A DNA stretch of 64,000 nt. It comes from Paraglaciecola sp. L1A13 (GTDB lineage Bacteria; Pseudomonadota; Gammaproteobacteria; Enterobacterales; Alteromonadaceae). The stretch is from contig NZ_CP047024.1 in the NCBI RefSeq assembly GCF_009796745.1, positions 4,464,001 to 4,528,000 of the forward strand. Reading direction: 5' to 3'. Each line of letters begins with the position of its first letter. The stretch's first letter is position 1. The position numbers and the translations under genes are program-made. This document shows positions 36,159 through 45,741 of the stretch, in pieces. The notes beneath the pieces were generated by a model. That model ran no database searches, was not told the origin of the DNA, and was given only the letters and a program-made list of their open reading frames with translations.

Positions 36159-37218
36159 CATCTAACGTCAGTTTCTGATTGGTGGCGTCAAGTGTCGCCA
36201 TTGCACCAATGGGCACGGTTGCCATATCTTCAATATGCCCGATCATCACGCCGCTTAGTACTGGCACACCTAAATCACCCAAACGATCGTTTAACACATG
36301 TTCTACGCTAAACGATGGGCCGCTGCCTACTTCACAATCCGTGCACTTACCAAAAACTAGACCGGCAATTTTGTCTAAACGACCGGCCAATTTAAGATGC
36401 GTTAACATGCCGTCTATTCTATAAGGCGCTTCCTCCACATCCTCTAGAAACAAGATTTTATCAGTGTAATCAGGCTCATATGGGCTACCTACCAGTTTCA
36501 CCATCAGAGATAAGTTACCGCCAATCAATACTCCTGAAGCTTTTCCCTTGCTCACTGTGGTTAAGCGATTAGCCAATTCAGCTTGCCCTTCAACGATTTC
36601 AAAAGGAGGTGGTGCAGCTAACACAGTATGCGACACGGGATCAAACAGTACACTTTTAAACTGTGCTAAGGTGTAATCAGTAAAACTTTGTTTGGCAATA
36701 GGTCCGTGAAAAGTCATAATTTGACTACGAGCATAAATTGCATTTAATAGAGCGGTGACATCACTGTAACCTAGGAAAACCTTAGGATTTTTACGGATAA
36801 GCTCATAATCAAGATAGGGTAGAATGCGTGGCGAACCATAACCACCGCGCAAACAGAAAATAGCATCGACACTGTCGTCACCGAACATGGCGTTTAAGTC
36901 ACTCGCTCTATCTTGATCGCTACCGGCTAAATAAGCAGTGCGCTCAAACAGGTGTTCTGCGGTTTTTACTTTGAAACCAAAAGAACGAATGATGTCCATA
37001 GCGAAGTAGATTTCCTGATCTTCCCAAGTGTTGCTGCTCGGTGCTATTAAGCCTATGGTTTGGCCAGCCTGCAAACGCTTAGGTTTATATACCCCCCGGA
37101 GTTTAACCGTAGCGGCAGACTTCGTAGACGCATGGGCATTAACCAATACAGAAGGCAACAATGCCGCCGCTAAGGTTGAAGAAATAAACGCTTTAATTAA
37201 CGAACGACGCTCTAACAT
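36142..37218 (-). CDS. ldcA: LD-carboxypeptidase LdcA (S66) with a Tat-type signal
   Basis: 358 aa. Family S66 motifs: CLRGGYGSPRILPYLD, the nucleophile Ser in FLGYSDVTALL, the Glu segment LEDVEEAPYRID and the His in SGVMIGHIEDMATVPIG. It removes the terminal D-Ala of murein tetrapeptides. In E. coli LdcA is cytoplasmic; here the N-terminus reads ERRSLIK followed by a hydrophobic core and NAHA/S, a twin-arginine signal. ATG 37218 has GAGAGAG 6-8 nt upstream; the TTG frame at 37266 is rejected. It is a single gene convergent with nagP. Confidence 0.9.
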   Translation of the reverse strand: MLERRSLIKAFISSTLAAALLPSVLVNAHASTKSAATVKLRGVYKPKRLQAGQTIGLIAPSSNTWEDQEIYFAMDIIRSFGFKVKTAEHLFERTAYLAGSDQDRASDLNAMFGDDSVDAIFCLRGGYGSPRILPYLDYELIRKNPKVFLGYSDVTALLNAIYARSQIMTFHGPIAKQSFTDYTLAQFKSVLFDPVSHTVLAAPPPFEIVEGQAELANRLTTVSKGKASGVLIGGNLSLMVKLVGSPYEPDYTDKILFLEDVEEAPYRIDGMLTHLKLAGRLDKIAGLVFGKCTDCEVGSGPSFSVEHVLNDRLGDLGVPVLSGVMIGHIEDMATVPIGAMATLDATNQKLTLDEPAVV

Positions 37219-37539
37219 GTAATCTCTCTCTTTTTTGTTTAACTTAGCAAATAACGGCGCTAGCAAAAAGAAATTTTTATTACAAAATATTGATAATATA
37301 TGAATAATATAATCACTATTCTATATTCACAATTAGTGAATATAGTGTAAATACTACAAAATAACTTGCCACTGTTACCTATACCCACAAAAGGGAATGT
37401 AGAAAAAATTACGCTAACGTAAATTCAAAATAGACGATATATCAATAAGTTATCTAGTAATCTATAACTTGGCATCTAAGCTGCTTATATCAATCGATTT
37501 TTACGCAAAAGCATAACTAAAAAAAATGGGGAAAAAACC
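37219..37539. promoter_or_regulatory. Divergent control region with a 25-bp dyad
   Basis: At 37321-37345 CTATATTCAC and GTGAATATAG form perfect 10-bp arms around AATTA. Just before it, TGAATAAT (37301-37308) and TATTCT (37317-37322) resemble the AGAATAAT half-site of the island. The region must contain the promoters of ldcA and of the GGDEF regulator. The binding factor is unknown. Confidence 0.5.
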
Positions 37540-38583
37540 ATGAGCGTATCTGAGTTACGCCCTAACCGAGAATTCGAACCTCAAACGCAACTATTAACAG
37601 CGGGTACTTCGGTGGCAAACAGTGAACTGCGCAAGCAAACCCTAATGGTAGTAGATGATTACCGAAGTAATTTACAGGCCATGAATGCCTTATTTGAATT
37701 TCAGTACCAAGTGGTTATGTTTGATAACGCCAAAGAGGCGCTAGCCTTCGCGCAAGTAGGCTCTGTAGATTTGATTCTATTAGATTTAGATATGCCTGAT
37801 ATGCACGGCTACGATGCTTGCACCGAGTTAAAGTCAAACCCGTTAACAGCGCATATTCCGGTGATATTCGTTACTGCATCAGACAGTAGCGACGATGAAG
37901 CCCGAGGCCTACTGCTTGGCGCGGTAGATTACATCACCAAACCAGTCAATTTAACCATCTTACGCGCCCGCGTGCGTAATCATATGGAACTGGTGTATTA
38001 CCGTAAAAAACTGGAAATTTTATCCAGTGTAGATGGCTTAACTGGCGTGGCTAATCGTCGTCAATTAGATACTGTGTTACTCCAGCATTATGCCTCAACG
38101 ATCCGTTTTGGCCACTCTATGACCTTGATGATGATCGATATCGACGACTTTAAACCTTACAATGATTTGTACGGACACATGCAAGGAGACGACTGTTTAA
38201 AGCGGGTTGCAAAGGCCCTACAATCCGTGCGACGCAGAGAAACTGATTTCGTTGGACGCTATGGCGGTGAAGAGTTTGCCATGGTGTTGCCAGATACCGA
38301 CTTAGAAGGTGGCCTAGTTGTCGCTAATAAGTTATTGCAAGCGGTAAGAGTGCTAAATATTGAGCACCAAGGCGCCAGTGAGACAGATAGAGTCACTATT
38401 AGTATAGGCTTAATTGTATTTGAGGCTAAAGGCGATCAATCTAGCCACCATTCGGTTGAAGCGCTTATTGAATTGGCGGATAAACAGCTGTATATCGCAA
38501 AACGTAGCGGTAAAAACAGAGTGAGCTATGATCCATCCACTCAACTATCATCACAGTCGAAGGCCGATAACGAGCATGAATAA
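37540..38583 (+). CDS. Response regulator diguanylate cyclase (REC-GGDEF)
   Basis: 347 aa. The receiver (about 30-155) has MVVDDYRSN and LLDLDMPDMHG with the phospho-Asp near 85. The GGDEF domain (about 175-330) has DGLTGVANRRQ and the active-site RYGGEEF near 242. The inhibitory I-site RxxD is present as RETD five residues before the GGEEF. PleD/WspR-like proteins make cyclic-di-GMP when phosphorylated. ATG 37540 has GGGGA upstream. Its last codons overlap the start of a DHp-only gene, so the two are translationally coupled. Confidence 0.94.
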   Translation: MSVSELRPNREFEPQTQLLTAGTSVANSELRKQTLMVVDDYRSNLQAMNALFEFQYQVVMFDNAKEALAFAQVGSVDLILLDLDMPDMHGYDACTELKSNPLTAHIPVIFVTASDSSDDEARGLLLGAVDYITKPVNLTILRARVRNHMELVYYRKKLEILSSVDGLTGVANRRQLDTVLLQHYASTIRFGHSMTLMMIDIDDFKPYNDLYGHMQGDDCLKRVAKALQSVRRRETDFVGRYGGEEFAMVLPDTDLEGGLVVANKLLQAVRVLNIEHQGASETDRVTISIGLIVFEAKGDQSSHHSVEALIELADKQLYIAKRSGKNRVSYDPSTQLSSQSKADNEHE

Positions 38584-38797
38584 CAAAGAGGCAAATCTGA
38601 TACGTCAACATATCCATGATGTGCGTAATCCGTTAAACAGCATCGCATTACACGCTGAGTTAGGCAATATGCTACTTGAAGGCCAAACGAGCAGTGACAA
38701 ACTTGCAAACGCTTTCACTGTTATTTTACAGCAGTGCCGAGAATGTGACCGAGTACTGGGTGAAATACGTAAATTAGCAAGTTTGGAAACACCATAA
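38576..38797 (+). CDS. DHp-only small protein, second copy
   Basis: 73 aa. IHDVRNPLNSIALHAELG places an H-box-like His at residue 14, followed by a second helix with GEIRKLASL; no ATPase domain. It resembles the 77-aa protein at 4949-5182 in length and in the shared IHDVRNPLN core. The ATG at 38576 overlaps the cyclase stop by 8 bp; the longer frame from 38528 lies inside the cyclase gene. Coupling to a REC-GGDEF protein suggests phosphotransfer to, or dephosphorylation of, that receiver. Function unproven. Confidence 0.7.
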   Translation: MNNKEANLIRQHIHDVRNPLNSIALHAELGNMLLEGQTSSDKLANAFTVILQQCRECDRVLGEIRKLASLETP

Positions 38798-38842
38798 AGT
38801 GATACGTATTAGTAATATAACATTATGGTGCTTTTGGTTTTT
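38790..38842 (+). terminator. Probable terminator after the cyclase/DHp pair
   Basis: CACCATAA (38790-38797) pairs with TTATGGTG (38823-38830) across a 25-nt loop and is followed by CTTTTGGTTTTT. The large loop lowers confidence. Confidence 0.5.
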
Positions 38843-38862
38843 AAGCTAGTTACTTAGCCGCT

Positions 38863-40467
38863 TTACGCGGCAGCGCTGGCTTCTTTGCGACTAGCAAAGT
38901 ACTCATCGTAGGTGCCTTGGAAGTTAATCACTTCTTGGTCTTTAATCTCAATCACCCTGGTCGCCAAAGAAGAAACAAATTCTCTGTCGTGACTAACGAA
39001 AATTAACGTCCCATCGAATTTTTTAAGCGCCTTGTTCAAGGCTTCAATCGCTTCCATGTCCATGTGGTTGGTTGGCTCGTCCATAATCAAAATATTGATA
39101 TCTGACATCATCAACTTACCGAATATCAAACGGTTTTTCTCGCCGCCAGAACAAACATTGACCTTTTTATTAAAATCATCGGCTGTGAATAATAAACGCC
39201 CTAACATGCCACGTACGGCTAAATCATCATGTTTTGGTGTACGCCATTGTGACATCCAATCGAACAATGTCATATCAACCGCAAAGTCAGCAGAGCTGTC
39301 TTGAGGGCAATAACCGACAACCGCATTTTCAGACCACTTTATTCTACCTTCATTGACGCTTAATTCGTCCATCAAGCAACGTAGTAAAGTGGTTTTACCT
39401 ACACCGTTTTCACCAGTGATCGCTAAGCGAGCGCCTGCTTCAAGGATCAGTTCACCGCCACTGAATAACGTTTGGCCATCAAAGCCATGACCTAAATTTT
39501 CTAGAATCAGCGCCTGGCGATGTAATTTACGGTGCTGCTTTAAGGTAATCGTAGGGGTACGACGACTAGATGATTTAACTTCATCGAGCTGAATTTTTTC
39601 TAGGCGCTTAGCACGTGAACTGGCTTGTTTTGCCTTCGAAGCGTTTGCCGAGAAGCGCGCCACAAAGCCTTGTAGGTCTTCCATTTCTGCGCTTTTCTTA
39701 GCATTACTGGTCAATAATTGCTCTTGTATCAATGAAGATGCTTCCATAAATGCTTCATAATTTCCAGGATAAACACGCAACTCGCCATAGTCGATGTCTG
39801 CCATATGCGTACAGACTGAATTCAAGAAATGACGATCGTGAGAAATAATGATCATGGTGCATTTTCGTTGATTTAGCACATCGGCCAACCAAGAAATGGT
39901 AAAAATGTCCAAGTTATTGGTTGGCTCATCTAATAACAAAATATCTGGGTTAGAAAATAATGCTTGGGCAAGCAACACCCGTAGCTTACGGCCCGGCGCT
40001 ACCTGACTCATCAAGCCATAATGATAACTTTCGCCAATGCCCGCCTCGAGTAAAATATCACCCGCTCGAGATTCAGCCGTGTAGCCATCCATTTCTGCAA
40101 ACTCAGTCTCAAGTTGTGCGACCAACATGCCGTCTTCTTCTGACATTTCGGGTTTGGCGTAAATAGCATCACGCTGCTGCTTAACCTTCCACAGCGCCAT
40201 ATCACCCATGATGACCGCATCTACAACTGAGTATTGTTCAAACGCAAATTGGTTTTGGCTTAAAATACCCAGTTTGTCACCAGGTGTGATTGATACGTTA
40301 CCGGATGAAGGTTGTAATTCACCGCTTAAAATCTTCATAAATGTCGATTTTCCGCAGCCGTTGGCACCGATTAGGCCATAACGATTTCCGTGACCAAATT
40401 TGGCCGAAATGTTTTCAAATAAAGGCTCAGCGCCAAACTGCATGGTGATGTTTGCGGTAGATATCAA
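38863..40467 (-). CDS. ybiT: ABC-F ATPase, YbiT type
   Basis: 534 aa with two ABC domains and no membrane segment. Walker A motifs are GANGCGKST and GENGVGKTT; Walker B motifs are [11 protein letters not shown] and [11 protein letters not shown]. The inter-domain arm is Lys-rich. ABC-F proteins bind the ribosomal E site and help translation; length and sequence fit E. coli YbiT best. Transcribed alone. ATG 40467 is the first codon of the domain ([12 protein letters not shown]). Confidence 0.92.
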   Translation of the reverse strand: MISTANITMQFGAEPLFENISAKFGHGNRYGLIGANGCGKSTFMKILSGELQPSSGNVSITPGDKLGILSQNQFAFEQYSVVDAVIMGDMALWKVKQQRDAIYAKPEMSEEDGMLVAQLETEFAEMDGYTAESRAGDILLEAGIGESYHYGLMSQVAPGRKLRVLLAQALFSNPDILLLDEPTNNLDIFTISWLADVLNQRKCTMIIISHDRHFLNSVCTHMADIDYGELRVYPGNYEAFMEASSLIQEQLLTSNAKKSAEMEDLQGFVARFSANASKAKQASSRAKRLEKIQLDEVKSSSRRTPTITLKQHRKLHRQALILENLGHGFDGQTLFSGGELILEAGARLAITGENGVGKTTLLRCLMDELSVNEGRIKWSENAVVGYCPQDSSADFAVDMTLFDWMSQWRTPKHDDLAVRGMLGRLLFTADDFNKKVNVCSGGEKNRLIFGKLMMSDINILIMDEPTNHMDMEAIEALNKALKKFDGTLIFVSHDREFVSSLATRVIEIKDQEVINFQGTYDEYFASRKEASAAA

Positions 40468-40678
40468 AAGAAAATTCCTAGGGATGGTGTCAGTAATTCA
40501 AGTAAAGAGGGCGTCACACTAACGCTATATATGGTTAGCGGGGCGCACTATAAAGAAACACGAGGGATAAGTCGAGGTAAGTTGCTTATTTTATCAACAA
40601 AAATACCGCCAATAGTGCTCAAAACACTAACTATATTGGACGGTATAAGTTTAATTTTGTTCAAAAGCACAAGGAAAA

Positions 40679-42175
40679 TTAAACAGAGAACTTGGACAGC
40701 TGAACACTCAGATCTTTTGTTCTACCTGATAGTAAACTAGCCTCGTTATCTATCGCAGCAATCATTGATAATTCATCTTGCTTAATTAATTTTAGACGTG
40801 TTGCAGAGTCTTGGATTGCTTCGCTATTTTGTGTTTGCAGCTCGCAAGAACGCGCCATGACATCAACGGCTTCCGTGACCTGCAAAATATTAGTCTGCAC
40901 TTGGGCCATCAACTCTCTTGCCTTTTGTGTTCTCGTGTTCGTTGTTTCGCTTAGGGCTAAACAATCAGCCATCGAGTCGCTAGATAGCTTGGACGAAGAC
41001 AAAAGGTTATCAATAATTGTGTTGATTTCTTCAGTGCTCACTTTTGTTCGAGAAGCGAGTGTTCTGACTTCATCAGCGACAACAGCGAAACCTCTTCCGT
41101 GTTCCCCTGCTCTAGCGGCTTCAATCGCGGCATTTAACGCAAGTAAATTAGTCTGGTCAGCGATAGATTTAATGGTATCTAGTACTTGTGAAATGTCTTG
41201 GCAGTTCTGCGCTAATTTTTTAACGTTATCATTGGTTTCGCCGAGCTTGGTTCCTAAATTTGTCACATCCTCTTTGGCTTTTTCGACTGTTTGCTCTGCC
41301 TCTCGAGCATTATTTTGCGCTTTGTCTGACTCAATCTTTACCGTTTGGGTGTCTTCATTCATAGTACGTGATGATTGGGTTAATGCAGCAGACGACGTAT
41401 CTATATGTTCAACCTCAGTCATACTTTTTTGTTTAGTCACGTGTAGCTCAGCGCTATTAATACTCGTAATTTTAGATGTGCTATCAATTTGTTCTGCGGC
41501 ACCGCGCATATCAACGATTAAGTTATCAAACATGCCCAGCAAACTATTGAAGGCCACTATCGATTTTGCATCAAGGGATTCATCAGCTCTAATTTTCAAA
41601 TCAATGGCCGTCTTATCACGCATAATCATGTCGATACTATCGGTTATAGCCACTGCCGACAGCGAATCCATCCGAGTATCTTTGGCCATTTTTGCCAACA
41701 TTAAAGCCTGCACTAACGCGTAAATAGCGTGCACAATAATCAAGTAGAATAGCAAGCCGCCGTCTGCCAATACATAAACCGGCATGCCTTGGGACTGCAT
41801 AACAAAAAATGCTAAATGATGCACAACAACAACGGTTATGGCTGTGATATAAAGCTGCCAATTTCGGTAATAAGCTAAAAATGAAAGTAGTACAAAAATA
41901 CCAAAATGTATTTCGACTAAACCATGCATCTGATGAATATGTAGGGCGCTAAATAACATCAAGCCGATAGCGACAACGTGCTGGGTTACTGTCGATTGAG
42001 GGCGCATATGAATGAACGTTAAACAAATAGCCGTGGTTGACCCTCCAAATAAGAGCGCTTCAATCCACGTCTGATTAACACTGGCTAACCCTAGGCTAAT
42101 CACAGCTAATGCAATAAAGGTAAATTGCATATTCTTATTTGCACTACTTACCCAAGAATAACTAGGATTTGACAT
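40679..42175 (-). CDS. Methyl-accepting chemotaxis protein with polytopic membrane sensor
   Basis: 498 aa. The first 190 residues hold about six hydrophobic helices instead of a periplasmic ligand domain. They carry His-rich faces ([16 protein letters not shown] and [10 protein letters not shown]). A cytoplasmic coiled coil follows with the MCP tip [18 protein letters not shown] and [12 protein letters not shown]. No clear HAMP domain is seen. ATG 42175 with GGAG 8 nt upstream; an upstream GTG at 42187 is less likely. The clustered His residues could bind a metal or haem; that is speculation. Confidence 0.88.
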   Translation of the reverse strand: MSNPSYSWVSSANKNMQFTFIALAVISLGLASVNQTWIEALLFGGSTTAICLTFIHMRPQSTVTQHVVAIGLMLFSALHIHQMHGLVEIHFGIFVLLSFLAYYRNWQLYITAITVVVVHHLAFFVMQSQGMPVYVLADGGLLFYLIIVHAIYALVQALMLAKMAKDTRMDSLSAVAITDSIDMIMRDKTAIDLKIRADESLDAKSIVAFNSLLGMFDNLIVDMRGAAEQIDSTSKITSINSAELHVTKQKSMTEVEHIDTSSAALTQSSRTMNEDTQTVKIESDKAQNNAREAEQTVEKAKEDVTNLGTKLGETNDNVKKLAQNCQDISQVLDTIKSIADQTNLLALNAAIEAARAGEHGRGFAVVADEVRTLASRTKVSTEEINTIIDNLLSSSKLSSDSMADCLALSETTNTRTQKARELMAQVQTNILQVTEAVDVMARSCELQTQNSEAIQDSATRLKLIKQDELSMIAAIDNEASLLSGRTKDLSVQLSKFSV

Positions 42176-42311
42176 GATTTTCTCCACAGTATTACACAGT
42201 CCCTACGTCGATATTTTGACCAAGTTTAATACTCGTCAATTGGATTTAATTATTTCTCCACTGAGAAATAGCGATTATTGACACAAAATGAATAAGCTAT
42301 TTGCCATGCAA

Positions 42312-42872
42312 TTATGACTCCGCGAGCGTATTTTGACAGTAGCAACCATAACCTTCACTGATCACCGCGCTTCCGAGGTGAGTATTCAGCAAGATATTAT
42401 CTAAAAACCGATCAACGATAGCTGAATTAGTCGAACAAAAATATCCTGATGAATAAGGCCCGAAATAACCTAATTCTCCCTGTTCATCAAAAATCATAAT
42501 GGCCGGTAACGAAGGCAGAATAATATTGCTGGGTAAACTACTGGCGGACACATGTAGCGAATGATATTGAAATTTATCTAGTTTATAGTCTATTCGGTCT
42601 GCATGAATATTATTCGAAAAGTTACAACTACAACCTTCTTGCTGTATATGAACCACCGTCTTTGTTAACCCCGGATATTGCTTACTCATGCTAGCGACAA
42701 TAGCCTGAGGATATTCAGGTGCCATGGCCGCAGATGCAAACGTCTGTTGTGGATCAAAATCCCTCTGGCTCTGCATACTCCAGTATGCAAGACCACCAAT
42801 GGTTAGCCCAACCCAACTAATTAACCCGATAACAACAAGCACGCGTTGAAACGAACTTGACTGCGTTGCCAT
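42312..42872 (-). CDS. Membrane-anchored thioredoxin-like protein of unknown function (DUF6436-like)
   Basis: 186 aa. One N-terminal membrane anchor (about 10-32) is followed by a periplasmic domain. That domain has GCSCN near the middle, SLPAIMIFDEQGELGYFGPY and a C-terminal GYGCYC. The PAIMIFDEQGEL segment looks like the cis-Pro loop and strand of thioredoxin folds, and the Cys pairs are spaced CxC rather than CxxC. ATG 42872 has GGGGG 7 nt upstream. The family name is from memory and tentative. No operon partner. Confidence 0.6.
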   Translation of the reverse strand: MATQSSSFQRVLVVIGLISWVGLTIGGLAYWSMQSQRDFDPQQTFASAAMAPEYPQAIVASMSKQYPGLTKTVVHIQQEGCSCNFSNNIHADRIDYKLDKFQYHSLHVSASSLPSNIILPSLPAIMIFDEQGELGYFGPYSSGYFCSTNSAIVDRFLDNILLNTHLGSAVISEGYGCYCQNTLAES

Positions 42873-43086
42873 TTTATCCCCCTTGTGCCCATTTACCTCA
42901 CCAGAGCGTAAAGCTTGTAAATTCAATGAATTGAAATCGATTTTTCAATGAATGAACCTAATAATTATTGTTCGCTTGAGAAATTAAGTTTTTCCGTGAA
43001 GCAATGCTTTTGATAAATACTGTCTGTTAGCGGCTAAGAAATCACTTAGCCCCTTAATACTTATACTAGATATCGGACACAAAGGT

Positions 43087-44172
43087 TTAAAGCTTAATAA
43101 TTAAACCTTGTTGGGGGGGGATTTTTCCAGCGCAGACTTGCTCATACATTTTATCTAGCTCTTTGAGTCCCTTAAGTTCTTTAACCTCTAACCAATCCCG
43201 ACATTTCATCGCTGTATCAGATAAAAAGCGCGAGGTACGTTGTTCAAACCCAGCAGGGCCCCAGTCTTGTAAGCGTTTTTGAATATGCCCAGGCGCAAAG
43301 AAAAACTCACTGCATTGGGATTCTTTTGCACTGTCAGCTGAAAATTCATCCCAGTGCGTCAGCCCAACATTGATACAATATTTAAGGTTATCACCCAAAT
43401 GCTTACCCAGTTTAGCTAAAATGTCAGCGCTGCCAGACATATCCACAATGACGGTGGGTACAGCCGCATCAATATCACTCAACTGATTGTAATTAACCAC
43501 TCGGTCGTACACATTAACTTGTTCGACAAATGACATATTACCACTTGATGTTAACCCCACGCTGCAGGGCGCCTTATCATCTGCATCTAGCGCATAACCC
43601 AAGCCCAAACTGGTCTTACTCGACGCACTGATGATCACGACTTGTTTCGCATCAAACCAATTATTGTCCTGTAACCGATCCCATAAACAGAAAGAAGTTA
43701 TATGCAATGGAAACAACAGCATGCGCTCTTTGTCGAAATTAGGGTTATAACCCGCTTCGTTGTTTACCCGCTTATAATTGTTATATCCTGGAGGCAACTT
43801 CATCCGGTGCCCTGAGCCATCAACCAAGCGTTGAGATGAGATATTCGTTGGCGTCATTACCAACTGATCAGCAGGAGGGAAATAACCAAATAAACGCTCT
43901 CCAACTTCAACATCCGCAACCTTAGACTGCGTCACTTGGGCAAACCCCCAAACCGGGATGATACCCCATTGTTTGTCGTTATCATCCGCTGGCGGGAAAA
44001 ACTGCCAATAACCTAACCTGTCTCCCATCATGCCGTATGTGATGTTATTTGCAGTAAATGAAAAGCTTTCAACTTTTAACAATATCTGCCCATCTGCGAC
44101 CTCTTTTATAGAGCTAGTTTCAACCAACCTATGGGTCAATAATGCTTGTTGCTTGACCTGAAATTCACTCAC
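43087..44172 (-). CDS. DUF2855-family protein (MDR-like)
   Basis: 361 aa. The N-terminal part (ILLKVESFSFTANNITYGMMG, then WGFAQVTQS..VGERLFGYFP) recalls the GroES-like fold of medium-chain dehydrogenases; a Rossmann-like part follows (VVIISASSKTSLGLGYAL). No zinc ligands are obvious. GTG 44172 is chosen because AAGGAG lies 6 nt upstream, inside the end of the flavoprotein gene. A run of eight C occurs ten codons before the stop. Co-transcribed with the flavoprotein under probable TetR control; they may act on the same small molecule. Confidence 0.75.
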   Translation of the reverse strand: MSEFQVKQQALLTHRLVETSSIKEVADGQILLKVESFSFTANNITYGMMGDRLGYWQFFPPADDNDKQWGIIPVWGFAQVTQSKVADVEVGERLFGYFPPADQLVMTPTNISSQRLVDGSGHRMKLPPGYNNYKRVNNEAGYNPNFDKERMLLFPLHITSFCLWDRLQDNNWFDAKQVVIISASSKTSLGLGYALDADDKAPCSVGLTSSGNMSFVEQVNVYDRVVNYNQLSDIDAAVPTVIVDMSGSADILAKLGKHLGDNLKYCINVGLTHWDEFSADSAKESQCSEFFFAPGHIQKRLQDWGPAGFEQRTSRFLSDTAMKCRDWLEVKELKGLKELDKMYEQVCAGKIPPQQGLIIKL

Positions 44173-44173
44173 A

Positions 44174-45586
44174 TTACGCTCCTTGTGCAGCATCAGCTGC
44201 TAAATATTGCTGCAATTTGCCCATAGCAGGCATAGCGTTCTCACGCAGGCGATTCAAAATCATCATTTTTTCCATGTCCGTTTTATCAACGCTACGCACT
44301 AATTGACTAAATCCATCTAATCTGTTGTTTAACAGCCACTTTTTAAGTTCTTTATCTTGAGACCAAATATGCTGATTACGCATAAATGCCACGGTTATGC
44401 GCAACCAATCCATAACATCATTTGGTAAAGGGACGACACCACAAATATGATTTTTAGTTTTTTCATCAGGATAGGCAGCCTCAATATGGGCAATAAAGGC
44501 TGAACTAAAAGCCGGTTGATATGAACGTACGGTTTGCGGCGTAATAACATTGCCAGCAAAAATAGGCTTCACAGTTAAGTTGGTAATTGCACTGGCTGAA
44601 CAATCAACATGTATATGTTCTGGACTGGTTTTTATTTCACCTTGCTCGAGTTGTATATTGTCATGACCAACATGGGTCACACGCCCCATTCGAACCATAT
44701 TTTTAATTCTTTGTAGTTGAGCCAGTTCCATCTTACTGATGGTGGCGCCGTGGAACATTTTTGGCCATACGTTACTATCTAAGCGCAAAAACACCCCTGC
44801 TTTCTCTAAGCGCTCAAACATATCGTGTACCGAAGTAGATTGAGCAATGGCTTCCATTTGCGACGCCTGAGCGCCAATCGCGTCATTAAAGAATTCCACT
44901 GTTGGCTGGGTGGTCTTACGATCGATTAACCATGCATCTCTTGGCATAATCCATTGGATATCATCTGGGTCAACGTTATTCTCTAATAGCCACAGCACCG
45001 CATCGATGCCTGTTTTACCGCCACCAATGATAACGAAACCAGCGGGTTTGTTAGTAATTTTCACTAAATCATTGATAGGTATAAACTGGGCGTTATTATC
45101 AATAGTAAAGCTGGGTTTATGGGTGCTAGGCACTGACGTTTTAAGATACGTCGCATCGACAATTTTATTCTTTATTGTGACTTGATGCTCATCACCATTT
45201 AGCATGGAAATAAACTTACCATCACCCTTATAGTCACACATAGGGAAGTAACTTACGCGTCCGGATGTTAAAAAACGCTCGCGCATAATATTATCAAAAT
45301 ATGCACTGACTTCTGCACCGCTGGCTAATTCATTTAAGCCTTTATTTAAACCCACTTGATCAATGCAACCTTTGCTCAATTCGGTAGAACTGACCCCATA
45401 AAATGCAGATGGTTGATGTAATGTGACAAAAGGGTATGCCACATTCCAGTGACCTCCAGGCTTTTGATACTTGTCCACAATTATAATATTGGCGTCAGTT
45501 TCACTCAGTAAAACATCGGCAAAAGCCATACCGATGGCACCAGCACCAACAATTAAATAATCAGTTTCATGGGTTATAGTTGTCAT
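44174..45586 (-). CDS. FAD/NAD(P)-binding oxidoreductase
   Basis: 470 aa. The N-terminal dinucleotide fold is YLIVGAGAIGMAFADVLLSE, followed by PGGHWNVAYPFVTLHQPSAFYG, where a Baeyer-Villiger/flavin-monooxygenase style segment would be. A second nucleotide site is FVIIGGGKTGIDAVLWL. The family is flavin monooxygenase or disulfide-reductase-like; the substrate is unknown. First gene of the pair with DUF2855. AGGAATAAG stands before ATG 45586. The promoter region contains two dyads suited to the divergent TetR regulator. Confidence 0.8.
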   Translation of the reverse strand: MTTITHETDYLIVGAGAIGMAFADVLLSETDANIIIVDKYQKPGGHWNVAYPFVTLHQPSAFYGVSSTELSKGCIDQVGLNKGLNELASGAEVSAYFDNIMRERFLTSGRVSYFPMCDYKGDGKFISMLNGDEHQVTIKNKIVDATYLKTSVPSTHKPSFTIDNNAQFIPINDLVKITNKPAGFVIIGGGKTGIDAVLWLLENNVDPDDIQWIMPRDAWLIDRKTTQPTVEFFNDAIGAQASQMEAIAQSTSVHDMFERLEKAGVFLRLDSNVWPKMFHGATISKMELAQLQRIKNMVRMGRVTHVGHDNIQLEQGEIKTSPEHIHVDCSASAITNLTVKPIFAGNVITPQTVRSYQPAFSSAFIAHIEAAYPDEKTKNHICGVVPLPNDVMDWLRITVAFMRNQHIWSQDKELKKWLLNNRLDGFSQLVRSVDKTDMEKMMILNRLRENAMPAMGKLQQYLAADAAQGA

Positions 45587-45687
45587 TCTTATTCCTGTGT
45601 CTCACGGGTTAATTTCGTTTGCACACGGGTCTAAGCGCAGGTGCAATATTTTTTCGGATATAGCCATAGACAAAATATCAATTGTAC

Positions 45688-45721
45688 ATAACACTGTTAT
45701 ATTAAATAATAACAGCGTTAT
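45688..45721. promoter_or_regulatory. Two tandem operators for the TetR regulator
   Basis: ATAACACTGTTAT (45688-45700) and ATAACAGCGTTAT (45709-45721) are each palindromic (ATAAC-N3-GTTAT), and the two are near reverse complements of each other. Their centres are 21 bp apart, two helical turns, so two dimers could bind the same face. They lie between the TetR gene and the flavoprotein operon. Confidence 0.75.
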
Positions 45722-45741
45722 AGATGTCAAGAGAATGTTAA

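Noticed and set aside
40857..41723. 288-codon open frame on the + strand
   Set aside because: It is antisense to the chemotaxis receptor coiled coil; its Ser/Val/Leu-rich translation mirrors the heptad codons and shows no domain.
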